A stretch of DNA of 33,992 nt from Mycobacterium sp. E1747. GTDB lineage: Bacteria; Actinomycetota; Actinomycetes; Mycobacteriales; Mycobacteriaceae. A model generated the notes under the pieces. That model had not been told where the DNA came from. It searched no databases and was given only the letters and a program-made list of their open reading frames with translations. How positions within the stretch are numbered: position 1 is the stretch's first letter; every line of letters begins with the position of its first letter. A program made the translations under genes and the position numbers. Below are positions 17,885-25,047 of this stretch, piece after piece. The DNA lies in contig NZ_LZJI01000099.1 of assembly GCF_001667775.1 (NCBI RefSeq), forward strand, positions 1 through 33,992, given 5' to 3'.

Positions 17885-18574
17885 GTGCGGATACTGGTCG
17901 TCGACGACGATCGCGCAGTGCGTGAGTCGCTGCGCCGATCGCTTTCCTTCAATGGCTACTCGGTCGAGTTGGCCCATGACGGGCTGGAGGCGCTCGAGAT
18001 GATCGCCAGCGACCGCCCCGATGCGCTCGTGCTCGACGTGATGATGCCGCGGCTGGATGGGCTCGAGGTGTGCCGTCAGCTCCGCAGCACCGGTGACGAC
18101 CTGCCGATCCTGGTGCTTACCGCCCGTGATTCGGTCTCCGAGCGGGTCGCCGGGCTGGACGCCGGCGCGGATGACTATCTGCCCAAGCCCTTCGCGCTCG
18201 AGGAACTGTTGGCCCGGATGCGGGCGCTGCTGCGCCGCACCAAGCCGGACGACAATGACGCCGAATCGGTGGCCATGCAGTTCTCGGACCTGACGCTGGA
18301 CCCGGTGACCCGCGAAGTCACCCGCGGGGAGCGCCAAATCAGCCTCACCCGCACGGAATTCGCCTTGCTGGAGATGTTGATCGCCAATCCGCGCCGCGTG
18401 CTCACCCGCAGCCGGATCCTCGAAGAGGTGTGGGGCTTCGACTTTCCCACTTCGGGCAACGCGCTGGAGGTCTATGTCGGGTATCTGCGCCGCAAGACCG
18501 AGGCCGACGGTGAGCCACGGCTGATCCACACGGTGCGCGGCGTGGGCTATGTCCTTCGGGAAACGCCGCCGTGA
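17885..18574 (+). CDS. mprA: Response regulator MprA
   Basis: OmpR-family response regulator, 229 residues, of the MprAB envelope-stress system, which in M. tuberculosis controls sigE, sigB and pepD and supports persistent infection. The receiver domain (1-115) has the acidic pocket VVDDD near residue 7, the phosphate acceptor Asp51 in LVLDVMMP, Thr in LTARD near 81 and Lys in DYLPKPFA near 103. The winged-helix DNA-binding domain (about 130-228) ends in the recognition helix and wing ([15 protein letters not shown] ... [10 protein letters not shown]). It starts with GTG. The sensor kinase follows 16 bases after the stop, and MprA-type repeats upstream suggest autoregulation. Confidence 0.96.
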   Translation: MRILVVDDDRAVRESLRRSLSFNGYSVELAHDGLEALEMIASDRPDALVLDVMMPRLDGLEVCRQLRSTGDDLPILVLTARDSVSERVAGLDAGADDYLPKPFALEELLARMRALLRRTKPDDNDAESVAMQFSDLTLDPVTREVTRGERQISLTRTEFALLEMLIANPRRVLTRSRILEEVWGFDFPTSGNALEVYVGYLRRKTEADGEPRLIHTVRGVGYVLRETPP

Positions 18575-18590
18575 TGAGTCACTTCCAGCG

Positions 18591-20138
18591 ATGATCCGGT
18601 ACCGACGGCCCCAGCGCGTGCCGCTGCGCGCGACCAGCTCATTGTCCCTGCGGTGGCGCGTCATGCTGCTGGCGATGTCGATGGTGGCCATGGTCGTCGT
18701 GCTGATGGCGTTCGCCGTGTACGCGGTGATTTCGGCTGCGCTGTATAGCGATATCGACAACCAGCTGCAGAGCCGGGCGCAGCTGCTGATCGCCAGCGGC
18801 TCACTGGCCGCCGATCCCGGCAAGGCCATCGAGGGCACCGCCTATTCGGACGTCAACGCGATGCTGGTGAACCCGGGCCACTCGATCTACACGGCGCAAC
18901 AGCCGGGTCAGACGCTGCCGGTCGGTGCGCCCGAAAAGGCGGTGATCCGCGGTGATCTGTTCATGTCGCGGCGTACCGCATCCGATCAACGAGTCCTGGC
19001 CATTCACTTGCCCAACGGCTGCTCGCTGTTGATCTCCAAGAGCCTCAAGCCGACCGAAGCCGTGATGACCAAGCTGCGCTGGGTGCTGCTGATCGTCGGC
19101 GGCATCGGCGTCGCGGTCGCCGCGGTGGCGGGCGGCATGGTCACCAGGGCGGGCCTGCGTCCGGTGGCCCGCCTGACCGAGGCGACCGAACGGGTCGCGC
19201 GTACCGACGACCTGCGGCCCATCCCGGTGTTCGGTAGCGATGAATTGGCGAGGCTCACCGAGGCTTTCAACTTGATGCTGCGGGCGCTGGCCGAGTCCCG
19301 CGAGCGACAGGCGCGGCTGGTCACCGACGCGGGGCACGAATTGCGGACCCCGCTGACGTCGTTGCGCACCAACGTCGAACTGCTGATGGCCTCCATGGAG
19401 CCGGGGGCGCCGCGGCTGCCCGAGCAGGAGATGGTCGAGCTCCGCGCCGACGTGCTGGCGCAGATCGAGGAATTGTCCACGCTGGTCGGCGATCTCGTGG
19501 ACCTCACCCGTGACGACGCCGGCCAGGTCGTGCACGAACCGGTCGACATGTCCGAGGTCATCGACCGTAGCCTGGAGCGAGTCAGGCGCCGCCGCAACGA
19601 TATTCACTTCGACGTCGACGTGACTCCCTGGCAGATGTACGGCGACGCCGCGGGACTGTCGCGCGCCGTGCTGAATTTGATGGACAACGCGGCCAAGTGG
19701 AGCCCGCCGGGGGGTCACGTCGGAATCGCCATGCGGCAACTCGACCCGTCGCACGCCGAGTTGGTGGTCTCCGACCAAGGCCCGGGCATTCCACCGCACG
19801 AACGTCGGCTGGTGTTCGAGCGGTTCTACCGCTCAACGACCGCGCGCGCGATGCCCGGTTCGGGGCTCGGGCTGGCGATCGTCAAGAAGGTCGTGCTGAA
19901 TCACGGTGGATTACTGCGCGTCGAGGACACCGTGCCGGGCGGACAGCCGCCGGGGACCTCGTTCTACGTGCTGCTGCCCGGCCGGCCGATGCCGCCATCG
20001 GCGTATCCGGCTCCGTACTCCGGTAATGCCGGGCAAGAATCCGTCACCGAACCTACGGTTCCCGTGACCGGCCAGTCGAACTCTCGGGAACCCGCGAACG
20101 TTATCTCAGTGGACTCTCAGTCCGCCCGGGCAACGTAG
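18591..20138 (+). CDS. mprB: Sensor histidine kinase MprB
   Basis: Membrane sensor kinase that phosphorylates MprA. It has a short basic N-terminus, a first membrane segment at about residues 22-47, an extracytoplasmic domain at about 48-160, a second membrane segment at about 163-183, then HAMP, the H-box with phospho-acceptor His249 (TDAGHELRTPL), and an ATPase domain with an N-box (LNLMDNAAKWS), DQGPGIP and GSGLGLAIVK. I choose the ATG at 18591 because it puts the histidine at 249, the number reported for the M. tuberculosis protein; an earlier ATG at 18549 would overlap mprA and add 14 residues. The last codons overlap the MprA repeats that serve pepD. Confidence 0.95.
   Translation: MIRYRRPQRVPLRATSSLSLRWRVMLLAMSMVAMVVVLMAFAVYAVISAALYSDIDNQLQSRAQLLIASGSLAADPGKAIEGTAYSDVNAMLVNPGHSIYTAQQPGQTLPVGAPEKAVIRGDLFMSRRTASDQRVLAIHLPNGCSLLISKSLKPTEAVMTKLRWVLLIVGGIGVAVAAVAGGMVTRAGLRPVARLTEATERVARTDDLRPIPVFGSDELARLTEAFNLMLRALAESRERQARLVTDAGHELRTPLTSLRTNVELLMASMEPGAPRLPEQEMVELRADVLAQIEELSTLVGDLVDLTRDDAGQVVHEPVDMSEVIDRSLERVRRRRNDIHFDVDVTPWQMYGDAAGLSRAVLNLMDNAAKWSPPGGHVGIAMRQLDPSHAELVVSDQGPGIPPHERRLVFERFYRSTTARAMPGSGLGLAIVKKVVLNHGGLLRVEDTVPGGQPPGTSFYVLLPGRPMPPSAYPAPYSGNAGQESVTEPTVPVTGQSNSREPANVISVDSQSARAT
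20104..20120 (+). promoter_or_regulatory. MprA-binding direct repeats upstream of pepD
   Basis: Two TCTCAG copies (20104-20109 and 20115-20120), 11 bases start to start, lie in the final codons of mprB and about 100 bases before pepD. Spacing and core match the pair before mprA. pepD is a known MprA-regulated gene in M. tuberculosis. Confidence 0.8.
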
Positions 20139-20217
20139 GTCTACAGCTACTACTGTTGAAGAGCCCTGTCGAACCGACGAGCCGAATACTGAGATAGAGG
20201 AAGAGCGACCTAGCGCT

Positions 20218-21684
20218 ATGACGAATGACCCGAGGTATTCGCCACCGCCGCAGCAGCCGGGGTACCACCCGGCGCCGAATCAGCCTGCGCCCACCCCGAG
20301 CCACCCGGGGACCTCTGCCTACGGCCAAGGGCATCAGCAGGCATATGGCCAGCAGTTCGACTGGCGGCGTCAATCGCAGACGAACCAATTTCGCCAGCCG
20401 TACGACCCGTTCGGCAGCACCGGTCCCGGCCGGATCCCCGGCGGAACCGGGGTAGGCCCGATTCCCGGCGCCACCGGCACCGGCCCGATTCCCGGCATGC
20501 TGCCGCCAATGTCGCCGAGTCCCCAAAAGCGTTCCCGCGCAGGGCTTTTGACTGTCGGCGCGCTGACCATCGCGGTGGTCTCGGCCGGCATCGGCGGAGC
20601 CGCGGCGACCGCCATCGAGCTGGGCACGCACTCGACCAACGGCAACGGGCACACCGTCATCGGCGCGCCCAGCGTCCCGGCGGCCAACATGCCGCCGGGC
20701 AGCGTCGAACAGGTCGCCTCCAAGGTGGTGCCCAGTGTCGTGATGCTGGAGACGGACCTGGGCCGCCAGTCCGAGGAGGGCTCCGGCATCATCCTTTCCG
20801 CCGACGGGCTCATCCTGACCAACAATCACGTGGTCGCGGCGGCCGCGGGGCCGCCGAAGGCGCCCGTGGTTCCCGGTGCGCCCCCCGGCGGTCCGCCCGG
20901 CGGTCCCGGCGGGCCGGCTCCTAAGACGACTGTGACCTTTGCGGACGGACGCACCGCGCCGTTCACGGTCGTCGGTGCCGACCCCACCAGCGACATCGCG
21001 GTGATCCGGGTGCAGGGCATGTCCGGCCTGACCCCCATCTCCCTGGGCTCCTCGTCCGACCTGCGCGTCGGCCAGCCGGTGGTGGCGATCGGGTCGCCGC
21101 TGGGGCTGTCCGGCACCGTGACCACCGGGATCGTCAGCGCCCTGAACCGGCCGGTGTCGACCACCGGTGAGTCGGGCAACCAGAACACCGTGCTGGACGC
21201 GATCCAGACCGACGCCGCCATCAACCCGGGTAACTCCGGTGGCGCGTTGGTCAACATGAATGGCCAGCTGGTCGGCGTGAACTCGGCGATCGCCACCTTG
21301 GGCGCGGACTCGCCGGACGCCCAGAGCGGTTCGATCGGCCTCGGTTTCGCCATTCCGGTCGATCAGGCCAAGCGCATCGCCGACGAGCTGATCAGCAGCG
21401 GCAAGGCGTCCCACGCCTCGCTCGGCGTTCAGGTGACCAACGACAAGGGCTCCCCGGGCGCCAAGGTCGTCGACGTGGTGCCGGGCGGGGCGGCCTCGAC
21501 GGCCGGCGTGCCCAAGAACGTGATCGTCACCAAGGTGGACGACCGCCCGATCAACAGCGCCGATGCCTTGGTCGCAGCGGTGCGGTCCAAGGCGCCCGGT
21601 GACAAGATTTCGCTGACCTTCGCCGATCCCGCTGGTGGTGGCAGCCGTACCGTGCCGGTGACTCTGGGGAAGGCGGATCAGTAA
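20218..21684 (+). CDS. pepD: HtrA-like serine protease PepD
   Basis: Membrane-anchored envelope protease of 488 residues that handles misfolded proteins and modulates MprAB stress signalling. Order of parts: a cytosolic Pro/Gly/Gln-rich region (1-105), one membrane segment (about 108-132), a trypsin-like protease domain and a C-terminal PDZ domain (about 395-485). The catalytic triad is intact: His204 in NNHVV, Asp259 in TSDIAV and Ser340 in GNSGG. Between His and Asp lies a Pro/Gly-rich insert at about 211-236, longer than I remember from M. tuberculosis PepD. A ribosome-binding site (AGAGGAAGAG) lies upstream. moaB2 starts on the last base of its stop codon. Confidence 0.95.
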   Translation: MTNDPRYSPPPQQPGYHPAPNQPAPTPSHPGTSAYGQGHQQAYGQQFDWRRQSQTNQFRQPYDPFGSTGPGRIPGGTGVGPIPGATGTGPIPGMLPPMSPSPQKRSRAGLLTVGALTIAVVSAGIGGAAATAIELGTHSTNGNGHTVIGAPSVPAANMPPGSVEQVASKVVPSVVMLETDLGRQSEEGSGIILSADGLILTNNHVVAAAAGPPKAPVVPGAPPGGPPGGPGGPAPKTTVTFADGRTAPFTVVGADPTSDIAVIRVQGMSGLTPISLGSSSDLRVGQPVVAIGSPLGLSGTVTTGIVSALNRPVSTTGESGNQNTVLDAIQTDAAINPGNSGGALVNMNGQLVGVNSAIATLGADSPDAQSGSIGLGFAIPVDQAKRIADELISSGKASHASLGVQVTNDKGSPGAKVVDVVPGGAASTAGVPKNVIVTKVDDRPINSADALVAAVRSKAPGDKISLTFADPAGGGSRTVPVTLGKADQ

Positions 21685-22241
21685 TGCGAGTCGAAGAACC
21701 CTCGGCGGCCGGATTGTCCGAGCTCGGTTATACGGTGGCTCCCATGGAAACGGGTGCGGAGTTGGTGGTTGGCCGGGCCCTGGTCGTGGTGGTCGACGAT
21801 CGCACCGCCCACGGGGATGAGGACCACAGCGGGCCGCTGGTCACCGAACTGCTGACCGAGGCCGGGTTCGTCGTCGACGGCGTGGTCGCGGTCGCGGCCG
21901 ACGAGGTCGAGATCCGAAACGCGCTCAACACCGCGGTGATCGGCGGGGTGGATCTGGTGGTTTCCGTCGGCGGGACGGGCGTCACCCCGCGCGACGTCAC
22001 CCCCGAGGCCACCCGCGAAATCCTGGACCGCGAAATCCTCGGCATCGCCGAAGCCATTCGCGCCTCGGGCCTGTCGGCAGGCATCACCGACGCCGGATTG
22101 TCACGCGGCCTGGCCGGGGTGTCCGGAAGCACGTTGGTGGTGAATCTGGCCGGGTCCCGTTATGCGGTCCGCGACGGGATGGCGACGCTGAATCCGCTCG
22201 CCGCCCAGATCATCGGGCAGCTGTCGAGCCTGGAGATTTAA
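21684..22241 (+). CDS. moaB2: MoaB/Mog-type molybdopterin-binding protein MoaB2
   Basis: A 185-residue MoaB/Mog-fold protein that binds molybdopterin and would act in its adenylylation during molybdenum cofactor synthesis. The signature SVGGTGVTPRDVTPEAT near residue 94 matches the molybdopterin-binding loop. The ATG overlaps the pepD stop by one base (TAATG), so it is translated with the mprAB-pepD transcript, although the pathway link to envelope stress is unclear. A later ATG at 21744 would start nearer the folded domain and cannot be excluded. It converges with mscL with 5 bases between. Confidence 0.9.
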   Translation: MRVEEPSAAGLSELGYTVAPMETGAELVVGRALVVVVDDRTAHGDEDHSGPLVTELLTEAGFVVDGVVAVAADEVEIRNALNTAVIGGVDLVVSVGGTGVTPRDVTPEATREILDREILGIAEAIRASGLSAGITDAGLSRGLAGVSGSTLVVNLAGSRYAVRDGMATLNPLAAQIIGQLSSLEI

Positions 22242-22246
22242 CCGGC

Positions 22247-22705
22247 CTACGCCTCGGCGTCGGCGCGCGGTCCGTGCTCCGGCGGGGGCGTGGTGCCGGC
22301 GGCGCCGCCGTGTCGACCGGACGAGTCGCCGTTGGTCTGCGCGAGCAGGTCGCGGATTTCGGTGAGCAGGACAACCTGGGCGTCGTCCGCCTGCTCGACC
22401 TCACCCCGCTTGCGCAGCGTGTTGTAGGGGAGCACGACAAGGAAATACACCACGGCGGCGATCAGAACGAAGTTGATCGCGGCCGACAGCAGGATGTTCA
22501 AGTCGATGGTCTGGCCGCCGCCGATGCCGATCTTCAGGATGCCGACATTCGACTGCTGCTTCACGCCGATCCGGTTGATCAGCGGTGTGATGATGCTGTC
22601 GGTGAATTTCGTGACCAGCGCGGTGAAGGCAGTACCGATCACCACCGCGACTGCCAGGTCGACGATGTTGCCCCGCGAGAGAAACTCCTTGAACCCTTTG
22701 AACAT
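22247..22705 (-). CDS. mscL: Large-conductance mechanosensitive channel MscL
   Basis: Pentameric channel in the inner membrane that opens under osmotic down-shock. The 152-residue protein has the amphipathic N-terminus [13 protein letters not shown], the first pore helix [21 protein letters not shown], a short periplasmic loop with GGGQTIDLN, the second helix [23 protein letters not shown], and a charged cytoplasmic helix followed by a disordered tail. An AGGAAGGA ribosome-binding site precedes the start. It lies downstream of the SAF-domain gene with a 66-base gap and may share its transcript. Confidence 0.96.
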   Translation of the reverse strand: MFKGFKEFLSRGNIVDLAVAVVIGTAFTALVTKFTDSIITPLINRIGVKQQSNVGILKIGIGGGQTIDLNILLSAAINFVLIAAVVYFLVVLPYNTLRKRGEVEQADDAQVVLLTEIRDLLAQTNGDSSGRHGGAAGTTPPPEHGPRADAEA

Positions 22706-22771
22706 TCAGATGTCCTTCCTGGGATTGGACAGAGTTTGCTGTCACCTGCGGGGCGAACCACGGCGAGACAC

Positions 22772-23452
22772 TCAGTGCAGGGTGAGGGTCACCGCTTGAC
22801 CCAGCGCCGAGCCCGCCACCGTGTTCGCCACGCGAGCCGGCAGCGCAACTAACACTACGCGGTCGCCGTCGCCGGCCTGGACCTTCGGCCGGGCCGACAC
22901 GAGCACCACCACGGCGTCGGTGGCCACCACCTTGGGGGCGGACTGGGGAGGCTCGGGCCCGGCGGTCGCCGGCGCGGCCAGCACGTCGACGACGTCGCCG
23001 ACGCGGACAAGGTCGATCAGGGCGCTGTCGGCCAGGCGCAGCGGCACGATGCGGGCCCCGGGTCCCGCCTTCGACGTGATCGCGGCCTCGGCCAGTCGGC
23101 TGCCGAGCACCCGGACATCGGTGAGCACCTCGCCGCGCCGCGCCGGACCGGCCAGCGTCGTACCGGCCACCGCGCTGATGTCGGCCAGTGACCCATCGGG
23201 AACGGTTGCGGCCAAACGCTTTTCGACGCGGACATCTGCGGGCGTCAACGCGGTACCCGGCCGCAGGTCGTGATCGGCGACCACGACCTCGGCATAGTCA
23301 CCGTCGGGATCGGAGCTCAGCGCGGCGATGCCGGCCAACGCGACCAGCCCGCCGGCGGCGACCCGCCGCGCCAGCACGGTCCGGCTCCAGTCGGGACGCA
23401 GCCACCCCGAAAGGCGGCTCAACAGGGCCGGGTTCAGCGACGATTCGCCCAC
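22772..23452 (-). CDS. SAF-domain membrane-anchored protein (Rv0990c-like)
   Basis: A 226-residue protein with a short cytosolic N-terminus, one membrane segment at about residues 30-47, and then a SAF domain of the CpaB/RcpC type (VVVADHDLRPGTALTPADV near 57, followed by a GTTLAGPARRGEVLT stretch). CpaB proteins take part in Flp pilus assembly in other bacteria, but no other pilus genes are present here, so I do not assign that role. The start is GTG. Its neighbours on both sides, mscL and the FmdB-like gene, are on the same strand. In M. tuberculosis, as I recall, an acquired island (Rv0986-Rv0989c) separates it from mscL; that island is absent here. Confidence 0.75.
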   Translation of the reverse strand: MGESSLNPALLSRLSGWLRPDWSRTVLARRVAAGGLVALAGIAALSSDPDGDYAEVVVADHDLRPGTALTPADVRVEKRLAATVPDGSLADISAVAGTTLAGPARRGEVLTDVRVLGSRLAEAAITSKAGPGARIVPLRLADSALIDLVRVGDVVDVLAAPATAGPEPPQSAPKVVATDAVVVLVSARPKVQAGDGDRVVLVALPARVANTVAGSALGQAVTLTLH

Positions 23453-23519
23453 ACCACAACGCTAAGCGCAGCGAGGTCGGCGGCGAATGCGGCGGACGGC
23501 GCGGTTGTGGATAACCCCG

Positions 23520-23834
23520 TCAGCTCGAAGCGGCGGCAGGCGCCGTGGCGCTGCTGCTGGACTTCTCGCTGGATGTCGACTTCTCGCCGGTACCCGAGCT
23601 CGATCCGGAGTCGGTCGAGGAGGATCCGTTGGTCGAGGTTGCGGACTTCTTGCCGGACTCTCGGCTGTCGGTGCGGTAGAAGCCGCTGCCCTTGAACACC
23701 ACCCCGACGGAGTTGAAGCGCTTGCGCAGCCGGCCGGAGCAGCGCTCACACGTCGTCAGCGCATCGTCGGTGAAGGCCTGCACGATGTCGAAGCGATCGT
23801 CGCACTCGGTGCACTGATAGCTGTAAGTCGGCAC
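23520..23834 (-). CDS. FmdB-family zinc-ribbon protein, Ruc-like redox chaperone (Rv0991c-like)
   Basis: A small protein of 104 residues. The N-terminal zinc ribbon has four cysteines as two CxxC pairs (C8/C11 and C29/C32), and the last 45 or so residues are almost all Ser, Thr, Gly, Lys and Ala, so disordered. This matches M. tuberculosis Rv0991c (Ruc), reported as an oxidation-activated chaperone controlled by the heat-shock repressor HrcA. The start is GTG with GGAGG about 8 bases upstream. A CIRCE-like element lies 29 bases upstream, which supports the same control here. It is the last gene in conserved order before the accessory region. Confidence 0.88.
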   Translation of the reverse strand: MPTYSYQCTECDDRFDIVQAFTDDALTTCERCSGRLRKRFNSVGVVFKGSGFYRTDSRESGKKSATSTNGSSSTDSGSSSGTGEKSTSSEKSSSSATAPAAASS

Positions 23835-23862
23835 GAAAACCTCCGGATGATTGCAAAGCTTG

Positions 23863-23889
23863 TTAGCACTCTAGCGTCTCAAGTGCTAG
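23863..23889 (-). promoter_or_regulatory. CIRCE-like HrcA operator upstream of the Ruc-like gene
   Basis: TTAGCACTC at 23863-23871, nine bases, then AAGTGCTAG at 23881-23889. The consensus is TTAGCACTC-N9-GAGTGCTAA, so the left arm and the spacing are perfect and the right arm has two differences. HrcA would repress the chaperone gene at normal temperature. Confidence 0.88.
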
Positions 23890-23957
23890 AACCGCCACGT
23901 GACGTCACTCATTCCCGTGTGTCACCGCGGATCGAGGGGCCCACTCTCCGTGGCACA

Positions 23958-24007
23958 GTCCCATCTTCGTTGTCACCTCGATGGCACCAGCGACATGAAA
24001 ATGGGAC
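23958..24007. repeat. Inverted repeat, possible IS end
   Basis: The left arm GTCCCATCTTCGTTGTC (23958-23974) pairs with GACATGAAAATGGGAC (23992-24007), with two substitutions and a one-base bulge. TGTCACC-type motifs around it resemble terminal or subterminal repeats of mycobacterial insertion sequences. The element itself is not intact. Confidence 0.5.
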
Positions 24008-24108
24008 GGATATGGCCCCAGAACGCCCGCTTGAAGGCGCCGCTTTGACCAGGGATATCGCCGGGGACACAGAAGCCGACGACCAGGCGGCGGTGGCAAA
24101 GTGTTGCC

Positions 24109-24310
24109 ATGCCGAGTGGATATCCGTTTCCAAGGTCGGTTCGACGCGAGTTTTTCGACCTGGTGTGAAGGCATGTCAGTGAGCCAGGCCGAGCGCAGGG
24201 TGGGCGTGTCGTTTCTGACCGGGTCGCGCTGGTGGCGTGAAGCTGGCGCCATGAAGATCGGAAGACCAAAGAGGTCTGCGAACTCTGGTACCGAGTCGGA
24301 AATTGCTTGA
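24109..24310 (+). pseudogene. 5' remnant of an IS transposase, probably IS30-like, frameshifted
   Basis: The first frame from the ATG at 24109 reads a short start ending VRREFFDLV and then a stop. The next frame continues directly with WCEGMSVSQAERRVGV and SRWWREAGAMK, so a small indel near 24165 split the gene. Together these pieces look like the N-terminal helix-turn-helix of mycobacterial IS30-type transposases (FFDLVCEG ... WWREAGAM). Nothing resembling a catalytic core follows, and the second frame stops at 24310. It is therefore a decayed fragment of about 200 bases marking an old insertion. The family call rests on memory of related sequences. Confidence 0.65.
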
Positions 24311-24353
24311 GCTCAAGCTCTGTGCGCGCAGTCCCGTTCGCCCGCCGCATGTA

Positions 24354-24986
24354 TTACGACGGGCGCGAATCCACGTAAAGCATCGCGGTGATCGCCCTGG
24401 CGAGCTTGCGAGCGCAGTCAGCGTCGCGCTCGATAGGCGACGTGGCGACGTGACGAGACATCAGTCGTTCACCGCCCCAGACAATGAAGTCCGCCGCAAG
24501 CACTGGATCGATCGTCGGACGCACCGCGCCGGTTTCGCGTGCGCGGGCAATGACATCGGCGAGGATCTCGGCGGTCCGATCCATCCGCTTGGCCCAGAAG
24601 CCGGCGATGTCCGGGTCGTAGGCGGCGACCTCCGCGTATGCGCGAAGCACCGCGGGCTGGGCGCGCAGCACTGCGAAAGACCCCATGATGGTCCGTTCCA
24701 GTTCGCTTCCGTCGATACCCGAACCGGCGGTGATCCAGCGCTCAGAGGCGGCGAACAGTTCGTCGGTCGCCTCGGCGGTGAGCGCGATCAGTAGGCCGGA
24801 TTTGTTCGGGAAACACGTGTAGAAAGCCGAACGCGCCACACCTGCTTCGGAACAGATGCGGGTGATACCGAGTGCTGTGAAGCTTTCGCCGGCATCAAGC
24901 AACCTTGCGGTCGCATCTAATACGGCCGACCGTACCCCGTCGCGTCGGGTGCGGTCCCGCTTGGGTGAATGCGTTATCGACTTCAC
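24354..24986 (-). CDS. TetR-family transcriptional regulator
   Basis: A TetR repressor of about 210 residues. The N-terminal helix-turn-helix is visible as SEAGVARSAFYTCFPNKSGLL near residues 46-66, and the C-terminal helical ligand domain has no motif that shows the ligand. The frame is open to 25343. I pick the GTG at 24986, which gives MKSITHSPKRDRTRR; a GTG at 25019 would start inside the palindrome and is less likely. It is divergent from the P450 gene, and a 21-bp palindrome in between is probably its operator, so it should control itself and the P450. Confidence 0.85.
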   Translation of the reverse strand: MKSITHSPKRDRTRRDGVRSAVLDATARLLDAGESFTALGITRICSEAGVARSAFYTCFPNKSGLLIALTAEATDELFAASERWITAGSGIDGSELERTIMGSFAVLRAQPAVLRAYAEVAAYDPDIAGFWAKRMDRTAEILADVIARARETGAVRPTIDPVLAADFIVWGGERLMSRHVATSPIERDADCARKLARAITAMLYVDSRPS

Positions 24987-25015
24987 AACCGAAATGGTAG
25001 AGATCTTGCTAATGG

Positions 25016-25036
25016 ACACCCTGTCCGACAGTGTGT
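25016..25036. promoter_or_regulatory. 21-bp palindrome between tetR and P450, likely TetR operator
   Basis: Arms ACACCCTGTC (25016-25025) and GACAGTGTGT (25027-25036) flank one central base; nine of ten positions pair. It lies 11 bases before the P450 start codon and 29 bases before the chosen regulator start, so a bound repressor would block both promoters. Confidence 0.75.
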
Positions 25037-25047
25037 AGGTTACGACT

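Larger units (their letters stand above)
23890..24353. other. Gene-poor junction between conserved and accessory regions
   Basis: No intact gene is seen. It holds an inverted repeat (23958-24007), TGTCACC motifs at 23920 and 23971 like those at many IS ends, and a frameshifted transposase fragment (24109-24310). Conserved gene order stops on the left side and the regulator of the accessory cluster ends on the right side. Confidence 0.6.

Noticed and set aside
20101..21414. Minus-strand open frame of 437 codons opposite pepD
   Set aside because: Antisense shadow of a recognised protease gene with an intact catalytic triad.
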